Origin: JAFGDI01 sp963662515
GTDB lineage: Bacteria > Planctomycetota > Phycisphaerae > Sedimentisphaerales > SM23-30
Length of the DNA: 64,000 nt
Reading direction: 5' to 3'
Assembly: GCA_963662515.1 (NCBI GenBank)
Contig: OY759675.1
Location: 372,001-436,000 of the forward strand
The notes under the pieces are model-generated. The model saw only the letters and a program-made list of their open reading frames with translations, had not been told where the DNA came from and did no database searches. Both the position numbers and the translations under genes were made by a program. Positions 40,887 through 49,567 of this stretch are shown piece after piece. Each line of letters opens with the position of its first letter. Position 1 is the stretch's first letter.

Positions 40887-43800
40887 ATGAGCGATAGCAT
40901 AAGAGAGTATATAGCTCGGGAAATAGCACCGGCAGAGAATAACGGCTTAACAGCTGTTACAAGGGCGGCACTGCGAGAAATTATCAATTTGAAAAGAGAG
41001 TCGGTAGGCCCGATCTTAGATGAGCTTTTTAGTGTTCGTACAGAAGCCGAGACGCTGGCAAGAAACATCTATCAGAAGGATACTGAAGCGATAACGGCAA
41101 ATTATGATCGGCATAAGAAGCAGGCAGAAGCTAAACATCAGCAGCAGCTGGCTGAACTGGCTAATCAATATGATAGCAAGATCTCAAAACTGGAAGATGA
41201 GCTGAAAGATCAGCAGTATGAAATACGCAATCAGGCAAGTGCTGCGATGCGAGAGTTAAAGGCTGGTAATGAGTATGAACAACTTTCGATAGAGACAAGT
41301 TGTCAGGCAATTGTATCTCGCTGCAATCAGGACAGAAAAGAAACAGAACAGGCTATGCCGCAGGCCAGAGAACATATTGCCCAGCAGCAGGAAAAAGCCG
41401 ACTGGCTTATGCTTCGCTATCGAATTGGAATAAATGAAGTAAAACCGGATGAAGTGAATACTCAGGAGATACTGGAGCCTGACACTGCCTTTGTTCATGC
41501 ACTGGAACATGCCAAAAAGAATCTTCACGCTTTGGAAAGAATAACTATCTGTCGCTGGTTTATCGGTATTTTACCTCTATTGAATGTTACGATTGTGTCT
41601 TTGCTGGCATTGGCTCTGAGCTGGTTTATCAGTAAGGCAGAGCTTGAAGGTATGCCCTCTTTTGGGGTGTTGGGAACTGTAGCAGTGCTTGGTACTTTTC
41701 TGATGAGTTCACTGGCATCATTTTTTGTCTGGCGTAAGGGTCGGAGCAGGGCATTGCCTGTTTATGAACAGATATGTAAAGACCTGGCTTTGGCAAGTGC
41801 TGCTTTGGGATTGCGATATGAGAAGGCCACTTTTGAATTACAGACTAAGAAGGAAAGAGCAAAGGAGACGGCAGCTAAGCAGTTGCATGACCTGATCGAG
41901 AAACATAATTCCGCAATCAAAGATATCCAGCTTAAGGCTGAACGGCAGCTTAAAGAGTTGGATGCAAAAGGTGGTGTTGAACTGGCAAGGCTGAAAGAAC
42001 AGCGTCATATTCAGCTGGGCCAGATAGAACAGGCTTTTACCGATGATACGACAGCGATCGAACAGGATTATGCAAAAGCCAGCGCCAATGCATTAACAGC
42101 CTTTCAGGCCCAGCAGCAGAAGTACAATGAACAATATGATAATGACCTTGAGCTTATCAAGCAGCAGTGGCGGAAAAGTACTGATATCATACAGTGTGCC
42201 CTGAATATGATAGATGATCTGCCGGTGAGTGTCAGACAGGATTTTTCTGACCTCAGTTGGTCATCATTTTGCAGTTGTGAAAATCTGGACAAGATCCGTT
42301 TTGGCGAATTGCAAATTGATACTACGGTTATAGATCAGCGGGCATTGCAGGCCGGCAGTCTGGAATTGCCGGCTAGTATGAAATTTCCGACGGTATTGAG
42401 CTTTCCTGATAGATGTTCCTTGTTATTGCATACCAGGCGTGAGGGTCGCCAGCAGGCAGTTGATCTGCTTAAGGCAACTGTCTTGCGACTGTTTACTTCA
42501 TTGCCGGCTGGTCGAGCTCATTTCACTATTCTTGACCCGGTAGGGCTAGGTGAAAATTTCGCCGGGTTCATGCATGCCGCCGATTATGAAGAGGCTCTTA
42601 TTGGCGGCAGAATATGGACAAGTCCGGCTCATATTCGTGAGCAGCTTGAATCTCTCACTGCGCACATGGAAAATGTTATTCAGAAATATCTGCGTAATGA
42701 GTTTAAGACAATTGAAGAATATAATCGACAGGCGGGCGAACTGGCAGAGCCATATCGCTTTTTAGTGATATCTGATTTTCCACAGAACTTTACTGAAGAG
42801 AGTGCCCGCTACTTAAAGAGTATAATTAATAGTGGTGCCCGCTGTGGAGTCTATACACTTATAGCGTATGATTCAAGGCAGGAATTACCTGATGGTATTG
42901 ACCTTGATGACCTGCGGTCAAATGCAATATATCTGAAGTATAAGGAGAATGATTTTGTCTGGCAGGATAGTATTTTTGAGCAATATCCACTGACAGTTGA
43001 TGCACCGCCCTCGGAGGAGTTGATAACTGCCATAATGCATAAGGTTGGCAAGGCCGGTCAGGACTCGCTGCGAGTTGAAGTTCCATTTATAGAGCTTATT
43101 CCCAAAGACGACAGACTCTGGCATGGAGATAATGGTCTGGAATTAGTAATACCAATAGGACGGACGGGGGCGACTCGTTTGCAATATCTCAAACTGGGCC
43201 GTGGTATGGCCCAGCATGTGCTGATCGCCGGAAAGACAGGTTCAGGTAAATCTACTTTGCTGCATGTGATAATTTCTGCACTGGCCGCCTGTTATTCGCC
43301 CAGTCAGGTTGAGCTTTATCTTATCGACTTTAAGAAGGGCGTTGAGTTCAAGAGTTATGCCGAAAATCGTCTGCCTCATGCCCGGGTAGTAGCAATAGAA
43401 TCAGATCGTGAATTTGGTTTAAGTGTTCTGGCCCGGCTGGAACAGGAGATGAACAGGCGAGGAAATGATTTTCGTAATGCCGGTGTGCAGGATATAGCCG
43501 GGTACAGACTGGTTACAGGTGATGAACTTCCGCGAGCTATATTGATCGTAGATGAGTTTCAGATATTTTTTACTGAAGATGATAAGATATCCCAGGATGC
43601 GGCTTTGCTGCTGGAGCAATTGGTGCGTCAGGGTCGTGCCTTTGGCATACATGTTATTTTGGGCTCGCAGACTTTGGGCGGTCCGGCGTCATTAGCCCGC
43701 AGTACGATAGGTCAGATGGCGGTGCGTATTGCTATGCAGTGTTCTGAAGCTGATTCGCAGTTGATACTTGACGATGATAATACTGCTGCCAGATTACTGA

Positions 43801-44756
43801 CCCGGCCTGGCGAAGCTATTTACAATGATGCCGGCGGTATGGTTGTGGCCAATAGTCCTTTCCAGACTGCCTGGATAAATGATGCGGTAAGAGATAGTGT
43901 AATTCAGAAAGTAACAGATAAAGCTCATGAGCTGGCATTGCCTGAAACTGAGATGATCGTGTTTGAAGGGAACGCCCCGGCCTGTCTGGATGATAATAAA
44001 TTACTGACCGGCCTCAAAGCAGGAGATATACAGCCAGAGCCACTTTCTCCTGTAGCCTGGGTAGGTGAGCCGGTAAGTATAAAAGAGCCGACTGCCGCTG
44101 TGTTCCGTCGGCAAAGCGGAACTAATCTGCTCATCGTGGGCCAGCGAGAAGATACGGCTTTGAATATTATAAAGGCATCGCTGCGGTCATTGGCGGTGCA
44201 GGTGCCCGATGCCAGGTTTATGATCTTTGATGGCAGCCCGGCAGGCAGTTCCACGCAAGGACAGCTTGCCAGTTTGGCCCAGTCGCTTGGTCTGGACTAT
44301 GTTGATGTACCGGTACGCTCAGTTGCTGAAGCCCTGGAAGCGGTGAGTGAAGAACTTAAGGAGAGGACCATAAAAAACGCTACTACGGCAACTGCCGTTT
44401 TTAATGTCATTTATGGTTTGCATCGCTATCGTGACCTGCGTAAGGGTGAAGATGATTTTAGTTTTTCATCGGAAAGCGGTCCGGCTAAACCTGATAAGAT
44501 CTTTGCTGAGCTTTTGCGTGAGGGCCCTGTTTTTGGTATTCATTCTTTGTTATGGTGTGATACGCTTAATTCATTGGAGAGAGCTCTGGACCGTTCAACA
44601 ATGCGAGAGTTTGACCAGCGAATATTATTCCAGATGTCGGCAGCTGATTCCAGTAATCTTATCGATTCTACCGCAGCCAATACCCTGGGCTTTCATCGAG
44701 CTTTATATTATAGCGACGAACAAGGAATACTGGAAAAGTTCAGACCTTATAAATAG
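40887..44756 (+). CDS. FtsK/SpoIIIE (EssC/EccC)-type ATPase with coiled coils, two membrane segments and tandem ATPase domains
   Basis: 1289 residues. Layout: helical/coiled coil 1-215; two membrane segments at about 222-250 and 258-282; coiled coil 290-430; first ATPase-like domain (about 500-700) without a clear Walker A; second domain with Walker A GKTGSGKST at 782-790, ELYLIDFKKGVEFKSY, and Walker B LIVDEF at 886-891, then VILGSQTLGG; third, degenerate domain from about 1080 (TNLLIVGQREDTALNI). Multiple FtsK-like domains after paired membrane segments define the type VII secretion ATPases. The coiled-coil N-terminus in place of FHA or ubiquitin-like domains is unusual. It ends the four-gene locus. 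Confidence 0.88.
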   Translation: MSDSIREYIAREIAPAENNGLTAVTRAALREIINLKRESVGPILDELFSVRTEAETLARNIYQKDTEAITANYDRHKKQAEAKHQQQLAELANQYDSKISKLEDELKDQQYEIRNQASAAMRELKAGNEYEQLSIETSCQAIVSRCNQDRKETEQAMPQAREHIAQQQEKADWLMLRYRIGINEVKPDEVNTQEILEPDTAFVHALEHAKKNLHALERITICRWFIGILPLLNVTIVSLLALALSWFISKAELEGMPSFGVLGTVAVLGTFLMSSLASFFVWRKGRSRALPVYEQICKDLALASAALGLRYEKATFELQTKKERAKETAAKQLHDLIEKHNSAIKDIQLKAERQLKELDAKGGVELARLKEQRHIQLGQIEQAFTDDTTAIEQDYAKASANALTAFQAQQQKYNEQYDNDLELIKQQWRKSTDIIQCALNMIDDLPVSVRQDFSDLSWSSFCSCENLDKIRFGELQIDTTVIDQRALQAGSLELPASMKFPTVLSFPDRCSLLLHTRREGRQQAVDLLKATVLRLFTSLPAGRAHFTILDPVGLGENFAGFMHAADYEEALIGGRIWTSPAHIREQLESLTAHMENVIQKYLRNEFKTIEEYNRQAGELAEPYRFLVISDFPQNFTEESARYLKSIINSGARCGVYTLIAYDSRQELPDGIDLDDLRSNAIYLKYKENDFVWQDSIFEQYPLTVDAPPSEELITAIMHKVGKAGQDSLRVEVPFIELIPKDDRLWHGDNGLELVIPIGRTGATRLQYLKLGRGMAQHVLIAGKTGSGKSTLLHVIISALAACYSPSQVELYLIDFKKGVEFKSYAENRLPHARVVAIESDREFGLSVLARLEQEMNRRGNDFRNAGVQDIAGYRLVTGDELPRAILIVDEFQIFFTEDDKISQDAALLLEQLVRQGRAFGIHVILGSQTLGGPASLARSTIGQMAVRIAMQCSEADSQLILDDDNTAARLLTRPGEAIYNDAGGMVVANSPFQTAWINDAVRDSVIQKVTDKAHELALPETEMIVFEGNAPACLDDNKLLTGLKAGDIQPEPLSPVAWVGEPVSIKEPTAAVFRRQSGTNLLIVGQREDTALNIIKASLRSLAVQVPDARFMIFDGSPAGSSTQGQLASLAQSLGLDYVDVPVRSVAEALEAVSEELKERTIKNATTATAVFNVIYGLHRYRDLRKGEDDFSFSSESGPAKPDKIFAELLREGPVFGIHSLLWCDTLNSLERALDRSTMREFDQRILFQMSAADSSNLIDSTAANTLGFHRALYYSDEQGILEKFRPYK

Positions 44757-44819
44757 TAAAAGAGTATGTTTATTTGAATATATCTGAAATTCATTTATAT
44801 TTCAAATGTTTGCGTGATC

Positions 44820-45917
44820 TTATCCGCCAAAATCGTCGAAGAAAATATCGGTTTCGGACAGCCCTTTATTTATAAGTGTCTGGGTAACGGCCTTGATCAT
44901 CATAGGCGGGCCGCAGAGGAAGGCTTTTGCCCCGGGATTGTCAGGTAGGTGTTTTTCAACCGCCAGATGGATAAAGCCTGTTTCGCCGGTCCATTTTTCT
45001 TCAGCACTAAGCTGAGACGACAGGGCATAGATAAAGTCGAAGGTTGGGTGTTGTAGTTTGAACTTATGGAACATGTCCAGATAGATCGTGTCATAGGTAT
45101 TGCGGCAACCAAAGTATAAGGTGCACTGTCGCTGCGGCCATTTTTCATATATAGTATAGATGATATTTTTGATAGGGGCCATGCCGGCTCCGCCGCCTAC
45201 GCAGATAATCGGAGTTTCCGGGTTCTCATCCAGTATAAAATCACCATAAGGTCCGGTGAGTGTAATGGTATCGCCAACCGTCAGGTTGTGCAGATAGGTT
45301 GAGCCTGTTCCGCCCGGCACCAGCCGGACGAGTATTTCGACAATATCAGGTTCGCTGGGAGGAGAGGCAATAGAATAAGCTCTATATACCGGACCGTCAT
45401 CGCTGGGGCATTCGATCTGAACATACTGGCCGGCTCGCTGTTTCATTTGCTGAGGATTGGTCAGTCTGAACCTGATCTCCTTTATGTCGGTTGTAAGTGA
45501 GACTGAGCTTATAACTGCAGCCTGAAATTCCTGTACAGACAGATATTCTTCTGGCATGATCACACTAAGGTCATTTCTCACTTTTACCTGGCATGCCAGT
45601 CTGACATTGTTTTTCAGCTCAGCTCTACTCAGGTAGGGTAGTTCGGTAGGTAAGACATGACCTCCGCCAGTTATGACTCTGACCTTACAAAAGCCGCAGG
45701 TTCCTTTGCCGCCGCAGGCTGAAGGAATAAATACCTTTTGAGAATACAAAGCTGACAGTAGTGATTGGCCGCCATCAACTTCCATTTCTTTGGTGCTGGA
45801 GTTTATGTCTATCTTACAGCGGCCATAGTTAACCAGCCATTTTTCTGCCAGTATAAGAACTGAGCTGAGAATGACAATGATCGCAGTGAATACTATAATT
45901 GAATACAGATAAAGCAT
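44820..45917 (-). CDS. nqrF: Na+-translocating NADH:quinone reductase subunit F
   Basis: 365 residues. An N-terminal membrane segment (about 5-25) is followed by a plant-type [2Fe-2S] domain with Cys68, Cys74, Cys77 and Cys109 (SACGGKGTCGFCKV ... RLACQV), then FAD/NAD(P)H-binding domains: RAYSIASPP for FAD, GPYGDFIL, ICVGGGAGMAPIKNI and FLCGPPMMIKAV. It takes electrons from NADH and passes them into the Na+ pump. It is last of nqrC-D-E-F, five bases after nqrE. Confidence 0.95.
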   Translation of the reverse strand: MLYLYSIIVFTAIIVILSSVLILAEKWLVNYGRCKIDINSSTKEMEVDGGQSLLSALYSQKVFIPSACGGKGTCGFCKVRVITGGGHVLPTELPYLSRAELKNNVRLACQVKVRNDLSVIMPEEYLSVQEFQAAVISSVSLTTDIKEIRFRLTNPQQMKQRAGQYVQIECPSDDGPVYRAYSIASPPSEPDIVEILVRLVPGGTGSTYLHNLTVGDTITLTGPYGDFILDENPETPIICVGGGAGMAPIKNIIYTIYEKWPQRQCTLYFGCRNTYDTIYLDMFHKFKLQHPTFDFIYALSSQLSAEEKWTGETGFIHLAVEKHLPDNPGAKAFLCGPPMMIKAVTQTLINKGLSETDIFFDDFGG

Positions 45918-45921
45918 ATCG

Positions 45922-46527
45922 TTAATTTATCATTACCATTCCGGAAAAACCGAAAAAAGCCATAGCCATCAGGCCAGTTACTATCATTACTACCGCCACG
46001 CCTCTGAATGGGCCGGGCACATTACTATATGCGAGTTTTTCTCGCAGGCCTGCCATGAGTAATATGGCAAAAGCCCAGCCGGCTCCACCGCCAAAGCCAA
46101 AAGCAGTTGACTGCCAGAAGTTATATTCGCGATAGACCAGGAACAGGCTTGCCCCCAGTATGGCACAGTTGACGGTGATCAAAGGCAGAAAAACGCCCAG
46201 GGCAAAATACAGCTTCTGACTGAATTTTTCGATAACCATTTCAACGAACTGGACGAATGCAGCTATTACCGCAATGAAAATAATAAAGGTCAGATGTGTC
46301 AGGTCGGCACTGCACAGTGGTGCATTTTCTACTATTATGCCATAATATATACCATAGTTTATCATGGCTGTACAGCCGGTGACAAATGTTACTGCTGCCC
46401 CCAGGCCTGCTGCTGTTGCCATTTGGCTGGAGCAGGCCAGAAATGAACACATACCCAGAAAATTACTCAAGAGTATATTGTTAGTGAAAATGGCAGCAAT
46501 TAAGATTATCCAGGCTGAAGTTTCCAT
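45922..46527 (-). CDS. nqrE: Na+-translocating NADH:quinone reductase subunit E
   Basis: 201 residues, six membrane segments. NNILLSNFLGMCSFLACS carries the conserved iron-binding Cys27; YREYNFWQSTAFGFGGGAGW and MAGLREKLAYSNVP are canonical. With NqrD it holds an intramembrane iron centre between its cysteines. One base separates its start from the nqrD stop. Confidence 0.95.
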   Translation of the reverse strand: METSAWIILIAAIFTNNILLSNFLGMCSFLACSSQMATAAGLGAAVTFVTGCTAMINYGIYYGIIVENAPLCSADLTHLTFIIFIAVIAAFVQFVEMVIEKFSQKLYFALGVFLPLITVNCAILGASLFLVYREYNFWQSTAFGFGGGAGWAFAILLMAGLREKLAYSNVPGPFRGVAVVMIVTGLMAMAFFGFSGMVMIN

Positions 46528-46528
46528 T

Positions 46529-47179
46529 TTATGGTTTTTTGTCCTCTTTTTTCTTTTTGCTGATGATATTTGCTACTGCGATCATACAGCCTAAAACAAT
46601 GAAAGCCCCCGGAGCCTGTGCCAGCAGTTGATTGGGCTCATACCAGTTTGGCTTGAGTATTTCATAGCCAAGTAATTGTCCTTTGCCAAGTATTTCTCTT
46701 GTACTACCTACCAGACATAAACCAATTGTATAGCCCAATCCATTTGCCAGTCCATCAAGAGCCGAAAGCAGTGGTCTGTTTTGCAGAGCGAAGGCTTCGG
46801 CACGCCCCATGATTATACAGTTAGTGATTATCAGGCCGACATAAGGGCCGAGCTGACGGCTCATCTCGAACTGATATGCCTTCAGGTATTGATCGAAAGC
46901 GATAACAAAGGTGGCGATTATGATCACTTCAGCTATCATTCTTATGCGGCGGGGTATGTGGTGACGCAAAATTGACACGACAATATTTGTACCAACGCTC
47001 GTTAGCGTAAGGGCAATGCTCATTACCAGAGAATTTTTCAGAGTAGTGGTCACTGCCAGAGCCGAACATATACCCAATAGCTGAACTGAGAGTGGGTTGT
47101 TTTTCCACACCCCGGCTATAAGTGTTTCAGTTCCCTTGCCGCTACAAGGTCCTTTACATGTTTTACAATTGTTTGACAT
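46529..47179 (-). CDS. nqrD: Na+-translocating NADH:quinone reductase subunit D, with Cys-rich N-terminal extension
   Basis: 216 residues, six membrane segments. WKNNPLSVQLLGICSALAVT contains the conserved Cys38, followed by RHHIPRRIRMIAEVIIIAT, QLGPYVGLIITNCIIMGRAEAFA and LGYTIGLCLVGSTREILGKG. The N-terminus adds about a dozen residues with Cys5, Cys8 and Cys12 (NCKTCKGPC), not part of the usual subunit, which might bind metal. A 100-base gap with a CCAGGC/GCCTGG hairpin (47237-47265) separates it from nqrC. Confidence 0.94.
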   Translation of the reverse strand: MSNNCKTCKGPCSGKGTETLIAGVWKNNPLSVQLLGICSALAVTTTLKNSLVMSIALTLTSVGTNIVVSILRHHIPRRIRMIAEVIIIATFVIAFDQYLKAYQFEMSRQLGPYVGLIITNCIIMGRAEAFALQNRPLLSALDGLANGLGYTIGLCLVGSTREILGKGQLLGYEILKPNWYEPNQLLAQAPGAFIVLGCMIAVANIISKKKKEDKKP

Positions 47180-47280
47180 AAGATTATTTTGATCGACATT
47201 GGTAACGATAATAAATTATCTGTATATGCAATATTGCCAGGCTTGAACTTTGTCTTAAGGCCTGGTGCATGGTTTTGGAC

Positions 47281-47889
47281 TTATTGGTTTAATTTCTGAC
47301 ACAGGTCTGCCAGCATGGCCTGCACTTTATCGCCGGTTATTGTTGCTCCGCTTATACCATCTATTTCCGTTTCGCTTTTTTTCATTCCCGGCTTTACGAT
47401 GGCTATTGCCAGTTTGCCCTCAGCGTTTTTAAATGGCTTGCCCACAAATTGTTCTTTGAACCAGTCCTGCTCGATCTCACCGCCCAGGCCGGGAGTTTCT
47501 TCATGTTCATAAAAGGTTATACCCTTTATTGTTGTCATCGTCTCATCTAAAGCCAGATATCCATGGATCTTATTCCACAGGCCCGGCCCATCGAATGGTA
47601 TTATAACCGTCTGAACTATGCCATTATCTATATGTTTATATATTTCTGTTCCTTGGAGCTGATCGGTAATTATATTGGTTTCATACAATCTGTTAACCTG
47701 AGCTGCTGAGAGTTTGCCTGGCAGTGCAATATTGGCTACCTGCAAAATATTGGCCCTCTGAAAAGCCAGTTTATTAGCTTTTTGGCGATCAGAAGTCATT
47801 ATCTTCATGCCTGTCAGCAGCCCGGCAGTGATCACTGAAAGCATAAGAGCAAATACAATTATTTTTATATTATCTTTTGTCACATACAC
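47281..47889 (-). CDS. nqrC: Na+-translocating NADH:quinone reductase subunit C
   Basis: 202 residues. An N-terminal membrane segment (about 8-28) is followed by the FMN-binding domain with LGGEIEQDWFKEQFVGK and DGISGATITGDKV; the covalent FMN attachment Thr is in SGAT (Thr183). It is shorter than Vibrio NqrC (about 257). It is the first nqr gene here: no nqrA or nqrB lies upstream within the 670-bp gap, so these subunits must be encoded elsewhere or be absent. Confidence 0.9.
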   Translation of the reverse strand: MYVTKDNIKIIVFALMLSVITAGLLTGMKIMTSDRQKANKLAFQRANILQVANIALPGKLSAAQVNRLYETNIITDQLQGTEIYKHIDNGIVQTVIIPFDGPGLWNKIHGYLALDETMTTIKGITFYEHEETPGLGGEIEQDWFKEQFVGKPFKNAEGKLAIAIVKPGMKKSETEIDGISGATITGDKVQAMLADLCQKLNQ

Positions 47890-48563
47890 CTGCTGCTATG
47901 TCTTTATTCTACATAGTGATTTACTGCTATCATATTGTTGCCGAAGAACTTAGGCTTTCCAGTATGATTCCGAACAGTTACAATGGCTATCATACTATTG
48001 GTTAGGCTTTATTGCAAGAAAGGAATCGGTGTGGATGACTTTTTATCTGATCTGTTTGGACTGATGTTTTCAAGGCAGGAATTGTTTTGTTTTCCTGCTA
48101 ATCAGGTCAGGATCACTGTGTTTGAGATAAAACTATAACGGCCAATAAAGGAACTAAAGTTCAAAATATATGGAGTGTCAGGCGTTCATTATTGTCTGGC
48201 AACATAACACACCAAATTGTTTATATATTTTCAGACTATAGGTTGTAATTATCGGGCTATTATGTGCCTTATAAGTCAGGTTATTTTCAGGCTTTTAACT
48301 CAAATTGGTTATAAGATTGGGGTGTTCTGGTTTAAATATGAATATTATAAGATATTTTATGTTATAAAAATGCAATTTTGGTATTAAGTTGTGTTGTATC
48401 GGGGTATTTAATTTGTTACGATTGATATTAGCGACAAGGACCCGCGACTGAATTGTCGGCTAATGGATCTGAGTAAAAACCTGGTTATGCCGGGTGGGTA
48501 TCCCGGCATAACCAGGTGTTTGGTTTTCAATATAGGTTTGGTTTTTTTTTGGAGAAAACAAAA
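47890..48563. other. Divergent non-coding region between nqr and the PEP-CTERM gene
   Basis: About 670 bp with no gene. It should hold the nqr promoter (minus strand) and the promoter and leader of the PEP-CTERM gene (plus). The only strong structure is the 16-bp hairpin at 48479-48517. Confidence 0.6.
48479..48517 (+). promoter_or_regulatory. Perfect 16-bp hairpin in the leader of the PEP-CTERM gene
   Basis: ACCTGGTTATGCCGGG (48479-48494) pairs exactly with CCCGGCATAACCAGGT (48502-48517) around TGGGTAT, followed by GTTTGGTTTTC. It ends 46 bases before the ATG. There is no plus-strand gene upstream to terminate, so attenuation or mRNA stabilisation is possible. Confidence 0.65.
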
Positions 48564-49397
48564 ATGAAGAGACAATTTTTAGGTGTTTTATGCGCCTTGT
48601 CGATGGTATCGGCAATGGCCAGTGCTGCAACAGTGGCACATTGGGATTTCGAAGATGGAACGCCGGGTACGGCCTTTACTCCCGCTGGTATGGCAAACGG
48701 TAGCGGTGGCTCGTATGATTTGGTTGGCGGCTATCTGATGAGGGGTTATAATGCCACTTATGGCCCATCGTTTGTGGAAAGTGTTTTGCCCGGTTCGGAT
48801 GTATCTTTGGGTACTGTTCGTCAGGATGGCTACTGTTATGACCCGGCTGTTTTGGGTTTTAGTTCTTCAAGCTGGACAGTCGAGTGTTCAGTGTATCTGG
48901 AAGAAGTTGGTGGCTGGAATACAATAATAGGTCGTGACGGGTCAAGTCAGAGTGAGCCGGAATCTGATTTTTACTTGTCGAATAATGGAATAGATGATAA
49001 GTTCCGGATCAATTATGATTCAGTAGGTGGTCAGCGTTGGATCTTAGATGGTAATTATGCTGTTCAGGCCAGTACCTGGTATGGTCTGGCAGTGGTGAGT
49101 GACGGTGTTACATTATCAATGTTGCTTGACGATGGTTCAGGATATGAGGTGATCGGTTCACTTGATATATCAGCTCAGACTCCAGAGCAGAATGCCCTGA
49201 TAGCATCAGACTTCAACTGGACCTTTGGTCGGGGTTGGTATAATGGTGGACAAGCTGACAAAATAGTTGGCATGATTGACAATGTTCGTTTCAGCGATGC
49301 TGCCCTTGCACCTGAGGATTTGATAACAGTTCCCGAGCCGGCCACAATGGCTATTTTGGGTCTGGGTTCAGTGTTGGCAATGCGTCGTCGTCGTTGA
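48564..49397 (+). CDS. Secreted LamG-like protein with PEP-CTERM sorting signal
   Basis: About 277 residues. ATG 48564 has GGAG at 48551-48554; an ATG at 48516 would add 16 residues inside the leader. The signal peptide (MKRQFLGVLCALSMVSAMASA) is followed by a concanavalin-like/LamG sandwich: VAHWDFEDGTPG, SSWTVECSVYL, WNTIIGRDG and KIVGMIDNVRFSDAAL. The C-terminal VPEPATMAILGLGSVLAMRR is a PEP-CTERM motif: V-P-E-P, membrane segment, Arg-rich end. It is sorted and probably anchored by an exosortase, none of which is in the window. Confidence 0.92.
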   Translation: MKRQFLGVLCALSMVSAMASAATVAHWDFEDGTPGTAFTPAGMANGSGGSYDLVGGYLMRGYNATYGPSFVESVLPGSDVSLGTVRQDGYCYDPAVLGFSSSSWTVECSVYLEEVGGWNTIIGRDGSSQSEPESDFYLSNNGIDDKFRINYDSVGGQRWILDGNYAVQASTWYGLAVVSDGVTLSMLLDDGSGYEVIGSLDISAQTPEQNALIASDFNWTFGRGWYNGGQADKIVGMIDNVRFSDAALAPEDLITVPEPATMAILGLGSVLAMRRRR

Positions 49398-49434
49398 ACT
49401 GCTGATATTTAGCTATATACTATAGTTTATTATA

Positions 49435-49473
49435 AGGCTCATCTGTAAGGATAATACAGATGGGCCTTTTTCA
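49435..49473 (+). terminator. Terminator of the PEP-CTERM gene
   Basis: GGCTCATCTGTA pairs with TACAGATGGGCC around AGGATAA, followed by TTTTTC. Confidence 0.85.
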
Positions 49474-49567
49474 TTTTAAAGCCAGTTTGGTCTTGAAATA
49501 GAAGTTGTGATAATTTATAGTCTGAATCGGTTGATAATAAGGCAGTACGGTTCAATTGGAGTGAAAC

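Noticed and set aside
44820..47889. Rnf complex
   Set aside because: Subunit F has the plant-type 2Fe-2S plus FAD/NADH layout of NqrF and there is no RnfB/RnfC; the order C-D-E-F is that of Nqr.
48420..48520. c-di-GMP (GEMM) riboswitch before the PEP-CTERM gene
   Set aside because: The conserved GEMM core and tetraloop/receptor sequence are not found; only a simple hairpin is present.
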